The notes: a model not told the origin generated them from the sequence alone. A DNA stretch of 64,000 nt from Clostridiales bacterium (GCA_029268065.1 JAJUHC010000011.1:1-64000), one strand, 5' to 3'. Shown: positions 53,679 through 63,216, numbered from the stretch's first letter. Numbers and translations are program-made.

Positions 53679-54029
53679 ATGATGTTTGAACTTCAAGGAT
53701 CCGCGTTAATGGAGAAATCATTGGATGCGCTGTGGATGCGACAGAAAACGATAGCAAACAACCTGGCGAATATCGATACCCCAGGCTACAAAAGCCGGGA
53801 AGTAAGTTTCGAGAAGTATTTGAAGGAGAACGGCGACATGAACAATATCCCAGACCCGGAGGTAGTCATAAATGATTCGACCTCGCTGAGGGAGGACGGC
53901 AACAACGTTGACGTCGACAAGGAAGGCGTTGAGCTTTACAGGGTGCAGATCCAGTACGATTACATGGTCAGAAAGATTTCAGACGAGTTTAAAAACATCA
54001 AGATCGTGTTGACGGAAGGCAGGGGATAA
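53679..54029 (+). CDS. flgB: Flagellar basal-body rod protein FlgB
   Basis: Proximal rod subunit exported by the flagellar type III system. The N-terminal rod motif LWMRQKTIANNLANIDTPGYK (about residues 18-38) is typical, and the C-terminal helix carries the paired rod sequence. At 116 residues it has the normal length. It starts with ATG (a second ATG follows directly) behind AGGTG. It is the first gene of the flagellar operon, downstream of riboswitch 2, and ends three bases before flgC. Confidence 0.96.
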   Translation: MMFELQGSALMEKSLDALWMRQKTIANNLANIDTPGYKSREVSFEKYLKENGDMNNIPDPEVVINDSTSLREDGNNVDVDKEGVELYRVQIQYDYMVRKISDEFKNIKIVLTEGRG

Positions 54030-54031
54030 GG

Positions 54032-54463
54032 ATGGCGTTTTTATCAAGTCTTAACATAGGCGGCTCGGCCCTTACGGCGCAGAGGCTCCGCATGGACGTT
54101 ATTTCTCAGAATATTTCGAATACGGAAACGACAAGGACTCAAAGCGGAGCGCCGTACTACAAAAAATCCGTAGTGATGCGGGAACGCCCCGGCAGCTTTT
54201 CGGGGGTACTGAACGGGGAGTCCGAAAAGGTCGGAAGCGGTGTCGAGATCTCGAGCATCGTCCAGGACGAGGGAGCGGTTAAGCTTGTTTACAATCCCTC
54301 GCATCCCGACGCCGACGAAAACGGGTACGTAAGGTATCCCGACATCGATTCGGTGAAGGAAATGATGGACATGATGTCCGCCACAAGATCATTTGACGCA
54401 AATATCACGTCGATCAACGCGGTGAAGAGCATGGCGTCAAGCGCCCTTCAAATCGGCAAATAG
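54032..54463 (+). CDS. flgC: Flagellar basal-body rod protein FlgC
   Basis: Proximal rod protein partnered with FlgB. The N-terminal rod motif (LRMDVISQNISNTETTRT) and the C-terminal DMMSATRSFDANITSINAVKSM helix are both clear. At 143 residues it has the normal length. ATG follows AAGGCAGGGGA. It is tightly coupled to flgB and is followed by fliE in the usual order. Confidence 0.96.
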   Translation: MAFLSSLNIGGSALTAQRLRMDVISQNISNTETTRTQSGAPYYKKSVVMRERPGSFSGVLNGESEKVGSGVEISSIVQDEGAVKLVYNPSHPDADENGYVRYPDIDSVKEMMDMMSATRSFDANITSINAVKSMASSALQIGK

Positions 54464-54499
54464 CTGCGAGAAAAGAATCATGATTAACGGAGGAGAGTT

Positions 54500-54802
54500 A
54501 TGAATATCAGTCCCGTAAGTTCTGTGGGCGCGGTAAGCGATATCACCAGAACTTCTAATACGAACAAGACCACAAACGGAGGCAGCGATTTCAGCCAGAT
54601 TTTCAAGGATCTCATAAACAACGTAAACGAGGCGGACCGCACATCCAAGGAGGATATTTACAAGATAGCCTCGGGAAATGCCGATGACCTTCACAGCATA
54701 ACGATTAACTCAGAAAAAGCGGAGCTTGCGACGCTGATGCTCGTACAGGTAAGGAACAAGGTGCTGGACGCGTACAACGAGATAATGAGAGTGACTTTAT
54801 AA
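54500..54802 (+). CDS. fliE: Flagellar hook-basal body protein FliE
   Basis: Small adaptor joining the MS ring (FliF) to the rod. The 100-residue protein has the FliE pattern of a polar N-terminus, FSQIFKDLINNVNEA in the middle and the C-terminal VQVRNKVLDAYNEIMRVTL helix. ATG follows GGAGGAGAG. It lies between flgC and fliF, as in other Firmicutes. Confidence 0.95.
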   Translation: MNISPVSSVGAVSDITRTSNTNKTTNGGSDFSQIFKDLINNVNEADRTSKEDIYKIASGNADDLHSITINSEKAELATLMLVQVRNKVLDAYNEIMRVTL

Positions 54803-54829
54803 AATTATTATTGAAACCGGTGGGTTCCT

Positions 54830-56383
54830 ATGATGAATAAGGTAAAGCTTTATTTCAGCAAGATAACGAATTATATAAAGAAACTCGACGGCAAAAAAAG
54901 AAACCTGTATCTGATCATTTTCGGAGTCGCCGTAACGGCCTCGGTACTGTCGGCGGTGTTGCTGAATCATAAGGATTATGTGGTCCTTTACAGAAACCTT
55001 GACACGAAAGAGTGCGCGGACATAGTCAAAAGACTGGACGAGATGAAAATATCATCAAAGGTGGAAAACGGAAGCACTATATACGTCGAAAAGAAAGACG
55101 AACCGAAGGTAAAGCTGCAGCTTGCATCCGAGGGATACCCCAAGTCCTCCTTGAACTACGATATTTTCACGCAGAATATCAATCTTATGACTACGGACTA
55201 CGAAAAGACGAAGTACAATCTCTTTCTTTTGCAGGAAAGGCTTCAGGGCTCGATTAAAACGCTCGAAAACGTGAAGGACGCTATCGTTACGATAAGCATC
55301 CCCGACAACAGCACCGCGGTGCTGGACAAGGACAAGATCCCGCCGAGCGCGTCGGTGGTTCTGAACCTGATGAACGGCGTGACGCTGACCGAGAAGCAGA
55401 TAAAGGGAATAGAGCTGCTGGTTTCAAAGAGCGTGCCGGGACTTACCACAAAGAATGTGTCTCTTATCGATCAGTCCGGAAAGGTGCTTAACGATTCTTC
55501 CTCGGACGGCCTGCTCGCATCCACCTCGGAGCGGGTGAAAGCTGAAAACGATATATCGACGATGCTGGTAAACAGGATCACGTCGGTCCTGGAGCCGATA
55601 TACGGGAAGAGCAATATAAGCGTCGGCGTGAGCGTAGCCCTCGATTACAGCAAGAAGCTGACCGAAAAGACCGAGTACGCGCCAACAAACGGAAATACGG
55701 GCATCATTAACAACTACCGCCAATCCTACGAAGGCTCGGCAAGCGGCGCGGCCGCCGCTTCCGGAATACCGGGAACGAGCAGCAACTCTACGATTCCGGG
55801 CTACCAGGTGCCTTCGGATAGCGATAATAACCAGAACGTAAAAAACGACGTTAACGTGCAGTTCTTTGTCAATCAGGTGAAGGAGCAGGTCCAAAAGGAC
55901 GGCGCGGATATAAAGGACATAACCGTTTCCGTGCTCATAAACAAAAAGGATATGCCCGCGGACGAGGCTGAGAGAATCACGAAGATCATCGCGAACACCT
56001 CGGGCATAGCAAAGGAAAAGGTTGAGCTCCTCGGCACCGAATTTACCAAAGCGAACAATAAAGTGGTTGTGGAAGCGGCCCCGAAGAACAATCTGTTGAG
56101 CCTGCTCACACCCAAATATCTGATCATCATCGGCGCTGGCGTTCTTCTGCTTCTGGTATTGCTCTTTGTGTTCCTCAAGCTCAGGCGCAAGAAGCGCAGG
56201 GCGCTGGAGAGCATCGTTGCGACCGAAGAAATTGCGCCCGAGAAGGACATTATGGCGGAGTTCGCAAAGATTACGGAGACCAAGGAGCAGCAGCTTACAA
56301 GAGAGATAAGGGAATTCTCGATAAAGACCCCGCAGATAACCGCACAGCTTATAAGAACTCTTCTGAAGGGAGAAATGGATTAG
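54830..56383 (+). CDS. fliF: Flagellar MS-ring protein FliF
   Basis: Membrane ring protein on which the flagellum is built; 517 residues. It has two membrane helices (about residues 25-45 and 425-447) flanking the periplasmic ring-building domains. The first domain shows DYVVLYRNLDTKECADIVKRL, and further on SVPGLTTKNVSLIDQSG matches the family. The C-terminal cytoplasmic tail (about 450-517) binds FliG. The start is one of two tandem ATGs behind GGTGGG. It ends one base before fliG. Confidence 0.96.
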   Translation: MMNKVKLYFSKITNYIKKLDGKKRNLYLIIFGVAVTASVLSAVLLNHKDYVVLYRNLDTKECADIVKRLDEMKISSKVENGSTIYVEKKDEPKVKLQLASEGYPKSSLNYDIFTQNINLMTTDYEKTKYNLFLLQERLQGSIKTLENVKDAIVTISIPDNSTAVLDKDKIPPSASVVLNLMNGVTLTEKQIKGIELLVSKSVPGLTTKNVSLIDQSGKVLNDSSSDGLLASTSERVKAENDISTMLVNRITSVLEPIYGKSNISVGVSVALDYSKKLTEKTEYAPTNGNTGIINNYRQSYEGSASGAAAASGIPGTSSNSTIPGYQVPSDSDNNQNVKNDVNVQFFVNQVKEQVQKDGADIKDITVSVLINKKDMPADEAERITKIIANTSGIAKEKVELLGTEFTKANNKVVVEAAPKNNLLSLLTPKYLIIIGAGVLLLLVLLFVFLKLRRKKRRALESIVATEEIAPEKDIMAEFAKITETKEQQLTREIREFSIKTPQITAQLIRTLLKGEMD

Positions 56384-56384
56384 C

Positions 56385-57398
56385 ATGGCGATTGCAAAAA
56401 TCAAAGGTCTTAACGGCAGGGCAAAAGCCGCGATTATCGCAATTTCGCTCGGAACCGAGTCTGCGGCTGCGGTATTTAAGCACCTGAAGGAAGAAGAGAT
56501 CGAGCAGCTGATAGTGGAAATTTCGAGGATAGGCACCGTGGAGCCCGGCATAACCGAACAGGTCATGGAAGAATTCTACGAAATGTGCCTCGCCCAGAAA
56601 TACATCACCGAAGGCGGAATGGATTTTGCCAAGGAGGTACTGGAAAAGGCGTTCGGCGCTCAGGGAGCGTCGAGTATAATCGAAAAAATCACAAGCACAC
56701 TGAAGGTGAGAGCCTTTGATTTCATAAGAAAAATTGAGCCGCAGTACCTGCTCGGATTTTTGCAGAACGAGCATCCGCAGACGGTAGCGCTTGTGCTTTC
56801 GTACGCGAGGGTAGATCAGGCTTCCCAGATAGTCTCGATGCTCCCCAAGGACAAGCAGCTCGAGGTAATAGAAAGGATGGCCACGCTGGACAGAACCTCG
56901 CCCGAAACCATCAGGGACGTCGAGGCCTCTCTTGAAAAGAAGCTTTCGAGCGTGTTCTCGGACCAGTATATGGAGGCGGGCGGAGTGAAGAACGTCGCCG
57001 AGATACTGAACCATGTGGACAGAAGCACGGAAAAGTACATATCGGAGGAGCTTTTCAAGAGGAACCAGCCCCTGGCTGAGGAGATACGCAAGCGCATGTT
57101 CGTATTCGAGGATATAGTCACCCTTGACGACACTGCGATACAGCGCGTGCTCAGAGAGGTCAATTCAAAGGATCTGATGATAGCCCTCAAGGGCTCCAAC
57201 AGCGACACGCAGGAAATCATCTACGCGAACATGTCGACGAGACTGAGAGACACGATCAAGGAAGAGATACAGTATCTGAGAGGAATAAGAGTCAGAGACG
57301 TCGACGAGGCGCAGCAGAGAATCGTGGATGTGGTCAGAACACTTGAAGAAGCCGGAGAAATAACTATTAGAAGGGGTTTTGACGATGTACTCATCTGA
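56385..57398 (+). CDS. fliG: Flagellar motor switch protein FliG
   Basis: Rotor protein that converts stator torque and switch state; 337 residues. It has three armadillo-like domains, with the N-terminal FliF-binding part, the central EHPQTVALVLSY segment (about 126) and a C-terminal torque helix with charged residues (VTLDDTAIQRVLREV and DLMIALKGS). ATG lies one base after fliF. It overlaps the fliH start by 14 bases. Confidence 0.97.
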   Translation: MAIAKIKGLNGRAKAAIIAISLGTESAAAVFKHLKEEEIEQLIVEISRIGTVEPGITEQVMEEFYEMCLAQKYITEGGMDFAKEVLEKAFGAQGASSIIEKITSTLKVRAFDFIRKIEPQYLLGFLQNEHPQTVALVLSYARVDQASQIVSMLPKDKQLEVIERMATLDRTSPETIRDVEASLEKKLSSVFSDQYMEAGGVKNVAEILNHVDRSTEKYISEELFKRNQPLAEEIRKRMFVFEDIVTLDDTAIQRVLREVNSKDLMIALKGSNSDTQEIIYANMSTRLRDTIKEEIQYLRGIRVRDVDEAQQRIVDVVRTLEEAGEITIRRGFDDVLI

Positions 57399-58155
57399 TA
57401 TTCTGAAAAGGGGCAGGCTCAGCATTACGGAATACTACAATATGCCCGAATTCAGCATGACGGAAACGCACATCACGGAAACGCAAGCCGAGGAAACGGG
57501 GAAGAGCTCTCTGGAAAGCGTGACGCTGAACCCCAAAGCGTCGGAGGAAATGATCAAAAAGGCTCATCTGGATGCCCGCAGGATAATCACTGAGGCTCAG
57601 CAGAGAGCGGAACTCATATGCGAAAAGGCAAAAAAGGACGCGGAAACCCAGCGTCAGGAAGCATTGAAAGAGGCCTTTGAAGAAGGCTACAAGGAAGGGC
57701 TCTCCCAAGGGAAAGCGGAGGCGGAGGCGAGCGAAAAGAATATAATCGACGAGCTTCTCGAGCTGTCTTACTGCCTGACGAACGAAAAACGCGAGATAGC
57801 GGAGAAAAGCCAGAACCTCATACTGGAGCTGGCCGCGGAAATTGCGCGGAAGGTAGTCGGAGACTGTTTTGTCAGGCAGGAAGAAGTGTTTTCGTCAATG
57901 TTCCATAAGGCTGTAAAGGATATGCCGAGCGCACAGAAGCTGACCGTAACGGTCGCGGATAAGGACTACCAGATTATGAGCTATGAGCCGCAGAAGGTTC
58001 TCGAGCAGTGCGAGGAGTTTAAATGCATAGAGCTCTGCCGCGACAAAAACGCGACGGAAGGAACGCTGAAGCTCGAAACGGCCGTAATGCTTCTGGACGC
58101 GGGCATCAACACCCAGATAGGAATGCTGAAGAAGGAAATAGCAAAAACACTCTGA
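57385..58155 (+). CDS. fliH: Flagellar export regulator FliH
   Basis: Dimeric stalk protein that holds and restrains the export ATPase FliI. The N-terminal half is a charged coiled coil with a glycine-spaced EEGYKEGLSQGKAEAEA segment, and the C-terminal domain (about residues 155-257) shows ILELAAEIARKVVG, typical of FliH/YscL. ATG at 57385 is preferred over TTG 57379 because AAGGGG sits eight bases before it. The frame overlaps the fliG end, suggesting coupled translation. Confidence 0.92.
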   Translation: MYSSDILKRGRLSITEYYNMPEFSMTETHITETQAEETGKSSLESVTLNPKASEEMIKKAHLDARRIITEAQQRAELICEKAKKDAETQRQEALKEAFEEGYKEGLSQGKAEAEASEKNIIDELLELSYCLTNEKREIAEKSQNLILELAAEIARKVVGDCFVRQEEVFSSMFHKAVKDMPSAQKLTVTVADKDYQIMSYEPQKVLEQCEEFKCIELCRDKNATEGTLKLETAVMLLDAGINTQIGMLKKEIAKTL

Positions 58156-58177
58156 AAACGAAGGGCGTTGGCAGGCG

Positions 58178-59482
58178 ATGGACATAAGGGTGCTCGAAAG
58201 AATAATAAGCGACTGCGACACCGTGGTCTGCATGGGCAAGGTCGAAAAGGTCATCGGAATGACGGTCGAGGCAACCGGGCTTAACGCCGGTATCGGGGAG
58301 CTGTGCAGAATACGCACCCCTGACGGCAGAACCATTCTGTCGGAGGTTACGGGCTTTCGCGACGAGCGGGTGATAATAATACCCTACGAGGATATCGGGG
58401 GAATATCGCCCGGCAGCTATGTGGAGGCGAGCGGCGAAACGCTGAGCATCTGCGTCGGCGAGGACCTGCGGGGGCGCATACTGGACGGGCTCGGGCGCCC
58501 GATAGACGGCAAGGGGGACTTCGGCGAATCCCTGAAAAAGTACAGCATACAGGCGAAACCGTCGAACCCGCTGACAAGGCCGCGAATAAACGAGCGCATC
58601 AATATGGGAATCAAGGCGATAGATTCCCTCCTGACCTGCGGAGCGGGGCAAAGGATGGGAATATTTTCGGGAAGCGGAGTCGGAAAGAGCACGCTGCTCG
58701 GAATGATAGCGCAAAACGTCGAAGCCGACATAAACGTGATCGCGCTCATTGGCGAACGCGGAAGAGAGGTAAGGGAGTTCATAGAAAGAGACCTTGGTGA
58801 AGAGGGCATGAAGCGCTCGGTCGTCCTTGTGGCAACATCGGATCAGCCCGCAATGATACGCTTAAAATGCGCCTTCGTCGCGACGGCCGTCGCCGAGTAT
58901 TACAGGGACCAGGGGAAAAACGTTATGCTGATGATGGACTCGCTCACCAGGTTCGCTATGGCTCAAAGAGAGGTCGGGCTTGCGACAGGCGAGCCGCCGG
59001 TCGCAAGAGGCTATACCCCGTCGGTCTACGCGCTGCTGCCGAAGCTGCTCGAACGCTCAGGCAAGTTTGATACGGGCTCGATAACGGGGCTTTACACGGT
59101 ACTCGTGGAAGGAGACGACGTGAACGAGCCGATATCGGACACCGTAAGGGGAATACTGGACGGACATCTGGTGCTTTCGAGAAACATCGCGATGAGAAAC
59201 CAGTACCCGGCCATCGACATACTGGGCAGCATAAGCAGGGTCATGAATGATATTGTGAGCGAGGAGCACCTGGAGCTTGCAAACAGTATGCGGAAGATAA
59301 TGTCGCTTTACTATCAGCACTACGATCTTATAAGCATAGGAGCCTATAAGAACGGCTCAAACCCCGAGCTTGACGAGGCGATCGCCAAGATATCCGGGAT
59401 AAATGAGTTTCTGATGCAGAGGAAGGGCACTTCGTTCGATTACGAACAGACCATGGAGCTTATGGGAAAGGCGTTAAGCTGA
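58178..59482 (+). CDS. fliI: Flagellar export ATPase FliI
   Basis: F1-like ATPase that energises flagellar protein export. The Walker A motif FSGSGVGKSTLL (about residue 162) and Walker B with VMLMMDSLTRFAMAQRE (about 248) are intact, and the ATPase signature PSVYALLPKLLERSG (about 280) follows. At 434 residues it has the usual length. ATG has only a modest ribosome site; coupling to fliH, 22 bases upstream, is likely. Confidence 0.97.
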   Translation: MDIRVLERIISDCDTVVCMGKVEKVIGMTVEATGLNAGIGELCRIRTPDGRTILSEVTGFRDERVIIIPYEDIGGISPGSYVEASGETLSICVGEDLRGRILDGLGRPIDGKGDFGESLKKYSIQAKPSNPLTRPRINERINMGIKAIDSLLTCGAGQRMGIFSGSGVGKSTLLGMIAQNVEADINVIALIGERGREVREFIERDLGEEGMKRSVVLVATSDQPAMIRLKCAFVATAVAEYYRDQGKNVMLMMDSLTRFAMAQREVGLATGEPPVARGYTPSVYALLPKLLERSGKFDTGSITGLYTVLVEGDDVNEPISDTVRGILDGHLVLSRNIAMRNQYPAIDILGSISRVMNDIVSEEHLELANSMRKIMSLYYQHYDLISIGAYKNGSNPELDEAIAKISGINEFLMQRKGTSFDYEQTMELMGKALS

Positions 59483-59483
59483 T

Positions 59484-59921
59484 ATGAAAACTTTTAAATT
59501 TCCGGTACAAAGCGTTTTGGACCTCAAAGTAAAGCTGGAGGAAAATGAAAAGGTGCAGCTATTGAAGCTGAAAGCGGCTCTCAACGCGCTGCAGGAGGAG
59601 CTTAAGGTCCTGAAAAACCGCTATGAGCACAGTCTCCTGGAGCGAAGGGTCATGATAGCGGCCGGGATAGCCCCAATAAGACTTGCGGAGATGACGTTGT
59701 ATATCAGAGAAATGGACAGGCAGATCAGCACTAAAAACCGCGAGATAGAAGAGATGCTCGAAGCGATAGAGAAGCAGGCCGAAGTCGTCAAAGAAGCAAA
59801 CAAGGAGACAAAGATGCTCGACAGGCTCAAGGAAAAGCATCTGACGCTTTACAACAAGGCGGTGCAGAAGGAAGACGAGCTTGTGATAGATGATTTTCTG
59901 GCCGGCGTGACCAAACAATAA
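59484..59921 (+). CDS. fliJ: Flagellar export chaperone FliJ
   Basis: A 145-residue, almost wholly helical, charged protein that enters the FliI ring as the gamma-subunit-like rotor. It opens FKFPVQSVLDLKVKLEENEK, which matches the FliJ start, and continues as a coiled coil. Its ATG is one base after the fliI stop, the standard gene order. Confidence 0.93.
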   Translation: MKTFKFPVQSVLDLKVKLEENEKVQLLKLKAALNALQEELKVLKNRYEHSLLERRVMIAAGIAPIRLAEMTLYIREMDRQISTKNREIEEMLEAIEKQAEVVKEANKETKMLDRLKEKHLTLYNKAVQKEDELVIDDFLAGVTKQ

Positions 59922-59946
59922 TGCTGGAAGGCGGGCTTGGTATATT

Positions 59947-61710
59947 ATGATGACTACTGCGGTTCAAATCTACGCAGAACAGAAGACGGAAATAAAGTGC
60001 ACTAATGCGGCGGGAAGAAGCGAAGCCGGCGAGCCCTTCAGCGACTGCCTGAAATCGGTGACGTCTAAGCTGAAATCCGCCGGAGGGAGCAAGGGCGGCA
60101 AAACGCCGGCAGTAAACAAAGCGGAAGAGAACGAAGAGGAAAAAGACGTTTCCGAGGTTTCTCCCGATGCGGTAGCGATGGAAGTCGGAGCGGCGGGCAT
60201 AAGCGCCGTGAAGCTTGGCAATTATGCGGCAGGCGACGGGCAGGACAGCGATCCCGAAGCCGCGGCCGCTGCGGATCCGATGATACCGGAGCCGCGGAAG
60301 GAAATCGGGGAGAGTCAGCTCCGAAGCGAGGCGCAAATGGGCGCTGAGATCCGGGGCGGCGGAAATGGAGGAGCCGCGGGGGCCTTTGCCGGGCTTGTCC
60401 AAGGTACAAAAGCCGCCGCCGAAAAAACGAAGCCTGAAACAGCCTCTGGCGCCGAGGCGGCGAAAGCAGCCGAATATAAGGCGGACCAGTCCGGAAATGC
60501 CGCAAATAAGGCGCAGACGGGAGCGACGGGCAAAACGACGGATATTAACACCGGCGAAAAATCGGGGGACGCTTTAAGCGCCGATACATACGAGAGCGTC
60601 ACATATACAAGGCTCCAGTGGACCGTGAACAGGCTCAGGGAAGAGCAGACCCAAAAGGGAAGCGAAAGCCCGGACAAAGCGGCGGAGGTCAAGGACGCAA
60701 GCCTTTCGGAAGCGATACAGCCTGAAAAAACTTACGCGCAGAGAAACGGCGAATCCGCCTCGGCCGGTAAAGTGTCATCACAGGCGAACGCGTCGGTGCA
60801 GGCCGTAGAAAGCGATACGAAAACGCAGGGCATCGAATCGCTGGCCGCAGGCGAGGAAATCGGAATAAAGGTAACGGAAAATACCGCAGCCGGGACAAAT
60901 GTCGCCGCAGCCGAGGAAAAAAGCGAAGCGCATTCCAAAGGCGAGGCCGCAGCCGAAGCCGCGAGTTCCAAAATGAGCGCTGCAAAACCGGACGCGTACA
61001 TCACAGGCGCCCGGGATACGAATGACACGAATACGACGCCGGCCGTCGGAAAAACGGAACTTAAGGAAGCTTCCTTAAGCGAAAAACAGGACAAGTCCGT
61101 TTTCAAAATCCAGGAGGGCGCAAAAAGCTCCGAGGAAAAGGCAACGTCCGCCGGCTCAAAGAATGAAGACGCGGGAAATAAGGCTTCGGACGGCGAAAAA
61201 ACGCTTGCTTCGGCCGTACCCTTTGCGGAGGTCTACTCCGGCAAGGAAAACGGCATTACCTCCGCGGTAAGCGGCGAGAAAGTGGTGCCGCAGATAGCGC
61301 GGGCGGTAAAAGGAATGACGAGCAAGGACGGCGGAAAGTTCACGATGGAGCTTTCACCCCGTGAGCTTGGAAAAATAACGGTGGAAATGAAGTATTCCCA
61401 GGGGAAGCTGAACGTGGTCATAAACGCCGCGAGCGACGAAACGGCAAAAGCCCTTAAGGCGCAGCTTGGCGAGCTGAAAACAGCCTTAACTGCAAACAAG
61501 GTCGAGATAATGAGCGTTGATGTGAGCGGCAGGCAGAGCTCGGACCTTTCGTTCTCGGATATGAAGGGCTCGGGAGAGAGATACGGCGGCTCCGGCAGGG
61601 GCGGCAGCCAGGGCGGCGACAGTTACTACCGGAGCTACGGCGAAGATCGGGACAGTAAAAGCCCCGAAGCGGTATACGGCTGGAACCAGCTCCTCAACTA
61701 TCTGGTGTAG
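59947..61710 (+). CDS. fliK: Flagellar hook-length control protein FliK
   Basis: Exported ruler protein that ends hook growth; 587 residues. The first about 430 residues are low-complexity, rich in Ala, Glu, Lys, Ser, Gly and Thr, as is normal for the ruler part. The C-terminal Flg_hook domain (about 450-545) shows GGKFTMELSPRELGKITVEM and VVINAASDETAKALKAQL. A Gly/Ser/Tyr-rich tail follows. Start is the first of two ATGs; its ribosome site is distant, so the exact start is less sure. It lies between fliJ and flgD as expected. Confidence 0.93.
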   Translation: MMTTAVQIYAEQKTEIKCTNAAGRSEAGEPFSDCLKSVTSKLKSAGGSKGGKTPAVNKAEENEEEKDVSEVSPDAVAMEVGAAGISAVKLGNYAAGDGQDSDPEAAAAADPMIPEPRKEIGESQLRSEAQMGAEIRGGGNGGAAGAFAGLVQGTKAAAEKTKPETASGAEAAKAAEYKADQSGNAANKAQTGATGKTTDINTGEKSGDALSADTYESVTYTRLQWTVNRLREEQTQKGSESPDKAAEVKDASLSEAIQPEKTYAQRNGESASAGKVSSQANASVQAVESDTKTQGIESLAAGEEIGIKVTENTAAGTNVAAAEEKSEAHSKGEAAAEAASSKMSAAKPDAYITGARDTNDTNTTPAVGKTELKEASLSEKQDKSVFKIQEGAKSSEEKATSAGSKNEDAGNKASDGEKTLASAVPFAEVYSGKENGITSAVSGEKVVPQIARAVKGMTSKDGGKFTMELSPRELGKITVEMKYSQGKLNVVINAASDETAKALKAQLGELKTALTANKVEIMSVDVSGRQSSDLSFSDMKGSGERYGGSGRGGSQGGDSYYRSYGEDRDSKSPEAVYGWNQLLNYLV

Positions 61711-61722
61711 GAGGTAAATAAA

Positions 61723-62253
61723 ATGAGTGTAACAGCATCCTCGGCGGTAACTTCGTCTACCGCAAAAGGAGTATCAACCAAGAGCAGCAGTAAGACGAAC
61801 AAAAACGAACTGTCTATAAACGACTTCTTCACCCTGCTCGCTGCCCAGCTGAAAAATCAAAACATGATGAACCCGGTCAGCAATACTGAATATATCGCTC
61901 AGATGGCGCAGTTTTCCACGCTGTCGGCGACTCAGGAGCTGGGAAAGGCCTTCACAAACTTCATGTCCGTCTCGTACATAGGCAAAAATATCACGGCTTC
62001 ACAAACGGATAAAAACGGGAAAACGACAAAGATAGAGGGCGTGGCCGAAAAGGTCGAGTTTCTGAACGGCAAAACCTACATCACGGTGAACGACACGCGA
62101 ATTACCCCGGACCAGATCACAAAAATCACTAATGTGACGGCCTCAAGCACCTCAAGCACCTCTAGCACCTCGAGCACCTCGGGAACCTCTAGCACTTCGG
62201 GTGACTCGGGAGCATCGGGAACCTCTAGCACCTCGGGCACCTCAGGCACCTGA
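61723..62253 (+). CDS. flgD: Flagellar hook cap protein FlgD with Ser/Thr-repeat tail
   Basis: Scaffold that caps the growing hook. The 176-residue protein has the conserved N-terminal FlgD domain (about residues 25-85; FFTLLAAQLKNQNMMNPVSNTEYIAQMAQFS spans the key region) and a short middle segment with YIGKNITA. The usual C-terminal Ig/Tudor-like domains are missing. The last about 37 residues consist only of Ser, Thr, Gly, Asp and Ala in STSS-type triplets, encoded by a nine-base microsatellite-like repeat (62136-62250). ATG follows AGGAGG. Confidence 0.93.
   Translation: MSVTASSAVTSSTAKGVSTKSSSKTNKNELSINDFFTLLAAQLKNQNMMNPVSNTEYIAQMAQFSTLSATQELGKAFTNFMSVSYIGKNITASQTDKNGKTTKIEGVAEKVEFLNGKTYITVNDTRITPDQITKITNVTASSTSSTSSTSSTSGTSSTSGDSGASGTSSTSGTSGT
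62136..62250 (+). repeat. Nine-base tandem repeat at the flgD 3' end
   Basis: Variants of (T/C)C(A/T/G)AGCACC and TCGGGAACC follow one another in frame, encoding Ser-Thr-Ser and Gly-Thr-Ser triplets. Nine-base slippage would lengthen or shorten the tail without breaking the frame. Confidence 0.85.
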
Positions 62254-62311
62254 GTCCCGGAAACAAAATCACCTACATTAATTATATATTATAATTTGGA
62301 GGAATTTAAAA

Positions 62312-63133
62312 ATGTTGAGATCACTTTATTCGGGAGTCAGCGGACTCAGGAGCCATCAGACAAAGATGGACGTCATAGGCAACAATATAGCGAACGTTAA
62401 CACAACGGCTTTCAAGTCCAGCAGAGTCACATTCAAGGATGTCTACTATCAGACGATGTCGAACGCGGCCGCAAATACCGACATCAAGGGCGGTTCCAAC
62501 CCCAAGCGGATAGGATACGGCTCTACTGTATCCTCGATAGACGTAGTCAACACCAGAGGCGGATACCAGACGACCGACAGAACCCTCGACCTGTATCTTG
62601 ACGGCGAAGGATACTTTGTAGTGCAGGACGAGGCGGGCAACGTAAGCTATACGCGCTGCGGCAACTTCAGCTTCGACGTTCAGGGCGCGCTTGTCGACCC
62701 GAACGGAAACTATGTGGGAGGCGGGACGCCGGAATATTCCGAGGGTTCGGATACTGAGCCGATAATAATAGACAACATCGACGAGTATACCGATATCGCC
62801 ATCGACAGGGACGGTAAAATAACCGGCGTCCTTGACGGCAATGTTGAAACGCTTGGACAGATTGCCGTCGCGAAGTTTAAAAACCCCGAAGGCCTGTCTC
62901 AGCAGGGCGGCATATACTTTAAGGAGACGAAGAACTCGGGCGAGCCCACCCTGACATATCCGGGAGGCTCCGCGACGGGCACCGTGGTTTCCGGAGGACT
63001 CGAAATGTCCAACGTCGACCTTTCCAAGGAACTTACGGATATGATAACGACCGAGAGAGGCTTCCAGGCCAATTCCAGGGTGATAACGGTATCCGACGAA
63101 ATGCTTCAGGAGCTTGTCAATATTAAGAGATAG
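62312..63133 (+). CDS. flgE: Flagellar hook protein FlgE-like (short FlgE/FlgG family)
   Basis: Axial rod/hook protein. The N-terminus carries the family motif MLRSLYSGVSGLRSHQTKMDVIGNNIANVNTTAFK, and the C-terminus ends in DMITTERGFQANSRVITVSDEMLQELVNIKR. At 273 residues it is about the size of FlgG and shorter than most hook proteins, lacking their outer domains. The position after flgD and before flbD and motA is that of flgE in clostridial operons, so hook protein is the preferred call. ATG follows GGAGGAA. Confidence 0.85.
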   Translation: MLRSLYSGVSGLRSHQTKMDVIGNNIANVNTTAFKSSRVTFKDVYYQTMSNAAANTDIKGGSNPKRIGYGSTVSSIDVVNTRGGYQTTDRTLDLYLDGEGYFVVQDEAGNVSYTRCGNFSFDVQGALVDPNGNYVGGGTPEYSEGSDTEPIIIDNIDEYTDIAIDRDGKITGVLDGNVETLGQIAVAKFKNPEGLSQQGGIYFKETKNSGEPTLTYPGGSATGTVVSGGLEMSNVDLSKELTDMITTERGFQANSRVITVSDEMLQELVNIKR

Positions 63134-63216
63134 CCCCGGCGTTTCTATAAACTATCAATAAAAAAATCCGAAATATATTCAGGATAGTGTTTTCTGATGA
63201 GTAAACGAGGTGCAAA

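Noticed and set aside
55424-56566. Antisense open frame (380 codons) opposite fliF and fliG
   Set aside because: It crosses two certain flagellar genes and has no plausible start.
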